Positions 14,475 to 14,840 of a stretch of 14,840 nucleotides of DNA are shown one piece after another. The DNA comes from Spirochaeta sp. GTDB lineage: Bacteria > Spirochaetota > Spirochaetia > DSM-2461. Within the stretch, counting starts at the first letter, position 1, and each line of letters opens with the position of its first letter. A model generated the notes under the pieces. That model did not search any database, was not told the DNA's origin, and was given only the letters and a program-made list of their open reading frames with translations. Location: NCBI GenBank assembly GCA_030635565.1, contig DAOVYP010000018.1, positions 1-14,840 of the forward strand, in the 5' to 3' direction. The position numbers and the translations under genes are program-made.

Positions 14475-14840
14475 ATGCCCGTTAAATTGATTGCATTTAT
14501 CCTGACCCTGCTCATCATAGTCTCATTCATCGGTTTCAACCTCGATAACAGTTCCGATATCCGTATATGGTTCGGGGAAAACGGGCTTCTAACCGATGTG
14601 CCGATTTTTGTGAGCTTTTTTGTGATGTATCTCATCGGTGTATTATCGGTCGTCCCTTTTATCGTAGGCTGGAAACGCAAAAAGAAGACGGGTGAGAAGA
14701 GGGATGATTCCGAAATGGAAGATTCAACTGAAACCGATAAGAAGAATATCCGCGTCCTGGGTGCGCGTATACGTCGGAAGAAAGAAGCGGAATTGGCCGA
14801 ATCCGGAAATGCCGAAGATTCCAACAGCGATGAAAGGGCA
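14475..14840 (+). CDS. LapA-domain (DUF1049-like) inner-membrane protein, cut by the right edge
   Basis: The frame opens at ATG 14475, 5 bases after a strong AGGGAGG (14463-14469), and stays open to the last base: 122 residues visible with no stop. Two membrane segments at about 4-21 (KLIAFILTLLIIVSFIGF) and 43-65 (PIFVSFFVMYLIGVLSVVPF) flank a short loop with FNLDNSSDIRIWFG, the layout of the lipopolysaccharide-assembly protein A domain, where 'N...V.V.F' follows the first helix. A charged tail follows: lysine-rich just after the membrane (WKRKKKTGEKR), then acidic, then basic again (ARIRRKKEAELAE), likely helical. LapA-domain proteins are small inner-membrane proteins, linked in E. coli to LPS synthesis control. 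That role should not be carried over without evidence, since many spirochaetes lack LPS. The family call is by pattern only. Confidence 0.78.
   Translation, partial: MPVKLIAFILTLLIIVSFIGFNLDNSSDIRIWFGENGLLTDVPIFVSFFVMYLIGVLSVVPFIVGWKRKKKTGEKRDDSEMEDSTETDKKNIRVLGARIRRKKEAELAESGNAEDSNSDERA

Noticed and set aside
13919..14824. Minus-strand 301-residue ORF
   Set aside because: A shadow of folD and the LapA-domain gene: rich in S, T, P and R, without a domain or ribosome site, while both plus-strand genes are well supported.

Overview
The window reads as a stretch of bacterial chromosome, most likely from a spirochaete (Spirochaetales, free-living Spirochaeta-like rather than a host-restricted Treponema). 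This rests on the proteins: a left-edge protein whose C-terminal half resembles spirochaete TPR-associated proteins I remember, a lipoprotein with a relaxed spirochaete-style lipobox next to an outer-membrane barrel protein, and diderm envelope functions throughout. The species cannot be fixed by reading alone. No rRNA, tRNA, CRISPR array, transposase, integrase or phage gene was seen. Coding density is high and the genes are close packed, often overlapping by 1-4 bases.

Layout. 1-822 is the 3' end of a gene entering from the left. 823-1134 is a non-coding gap holding a large inverted-repeat element (16 bp perfect arms at 875-890 and 967-982) and then a promoter and leader for the next operon. 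1135-4950 is the glycolytic operon gap-pgk-tpiA, followed by secG (TTG start) and a small flavodoxin-fold-like protein that apparently starts at CTG. 5003-11357 is a second close-packed run: a secreted SurA/PpiC-type isomerase, nusB, a membrane-anchored TPR protein, methionine aminopeptidase (map), a membrane-anchored HtrA/Deg protease with two PDZ domains, and a phosphoribosyltransferase. The last three are joined by TGATG or GTGA overlaps. 11438-13452, on the minus strand, is a two-gene unit (outer-membrane barrel, then lipoprotein). 13554-14840 runs divergently on the plus strand: folD, then a LapA-domain membrane protein cut by the right edge.

How the genes fit together. The first operon makes three consecutive glycolytic enzymes; the SecYEG subunit SecG behind tpiA is a recurrent bacterial arrangement. 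The second run is weighted towards protein biogenesis and quality control: folding in the periplasm (PpiC), transcription antitermination (NusB), N-terminal methionine removal (Map) and periplasmic proteolysis (HtrA). The barrel/lipoprotein pair is the least conserved-looking and most accessory-like part.

Most of the window is conserved housekeeping, and no clearly new multi-gene system is visible. The points most worth a second look are the palindromic element at 823-982, the CTG-initiated protein behind secG, the barrel/lipoprotein pair, the hairpin spanning the gap stop codon, and a possibly leaderless folD.
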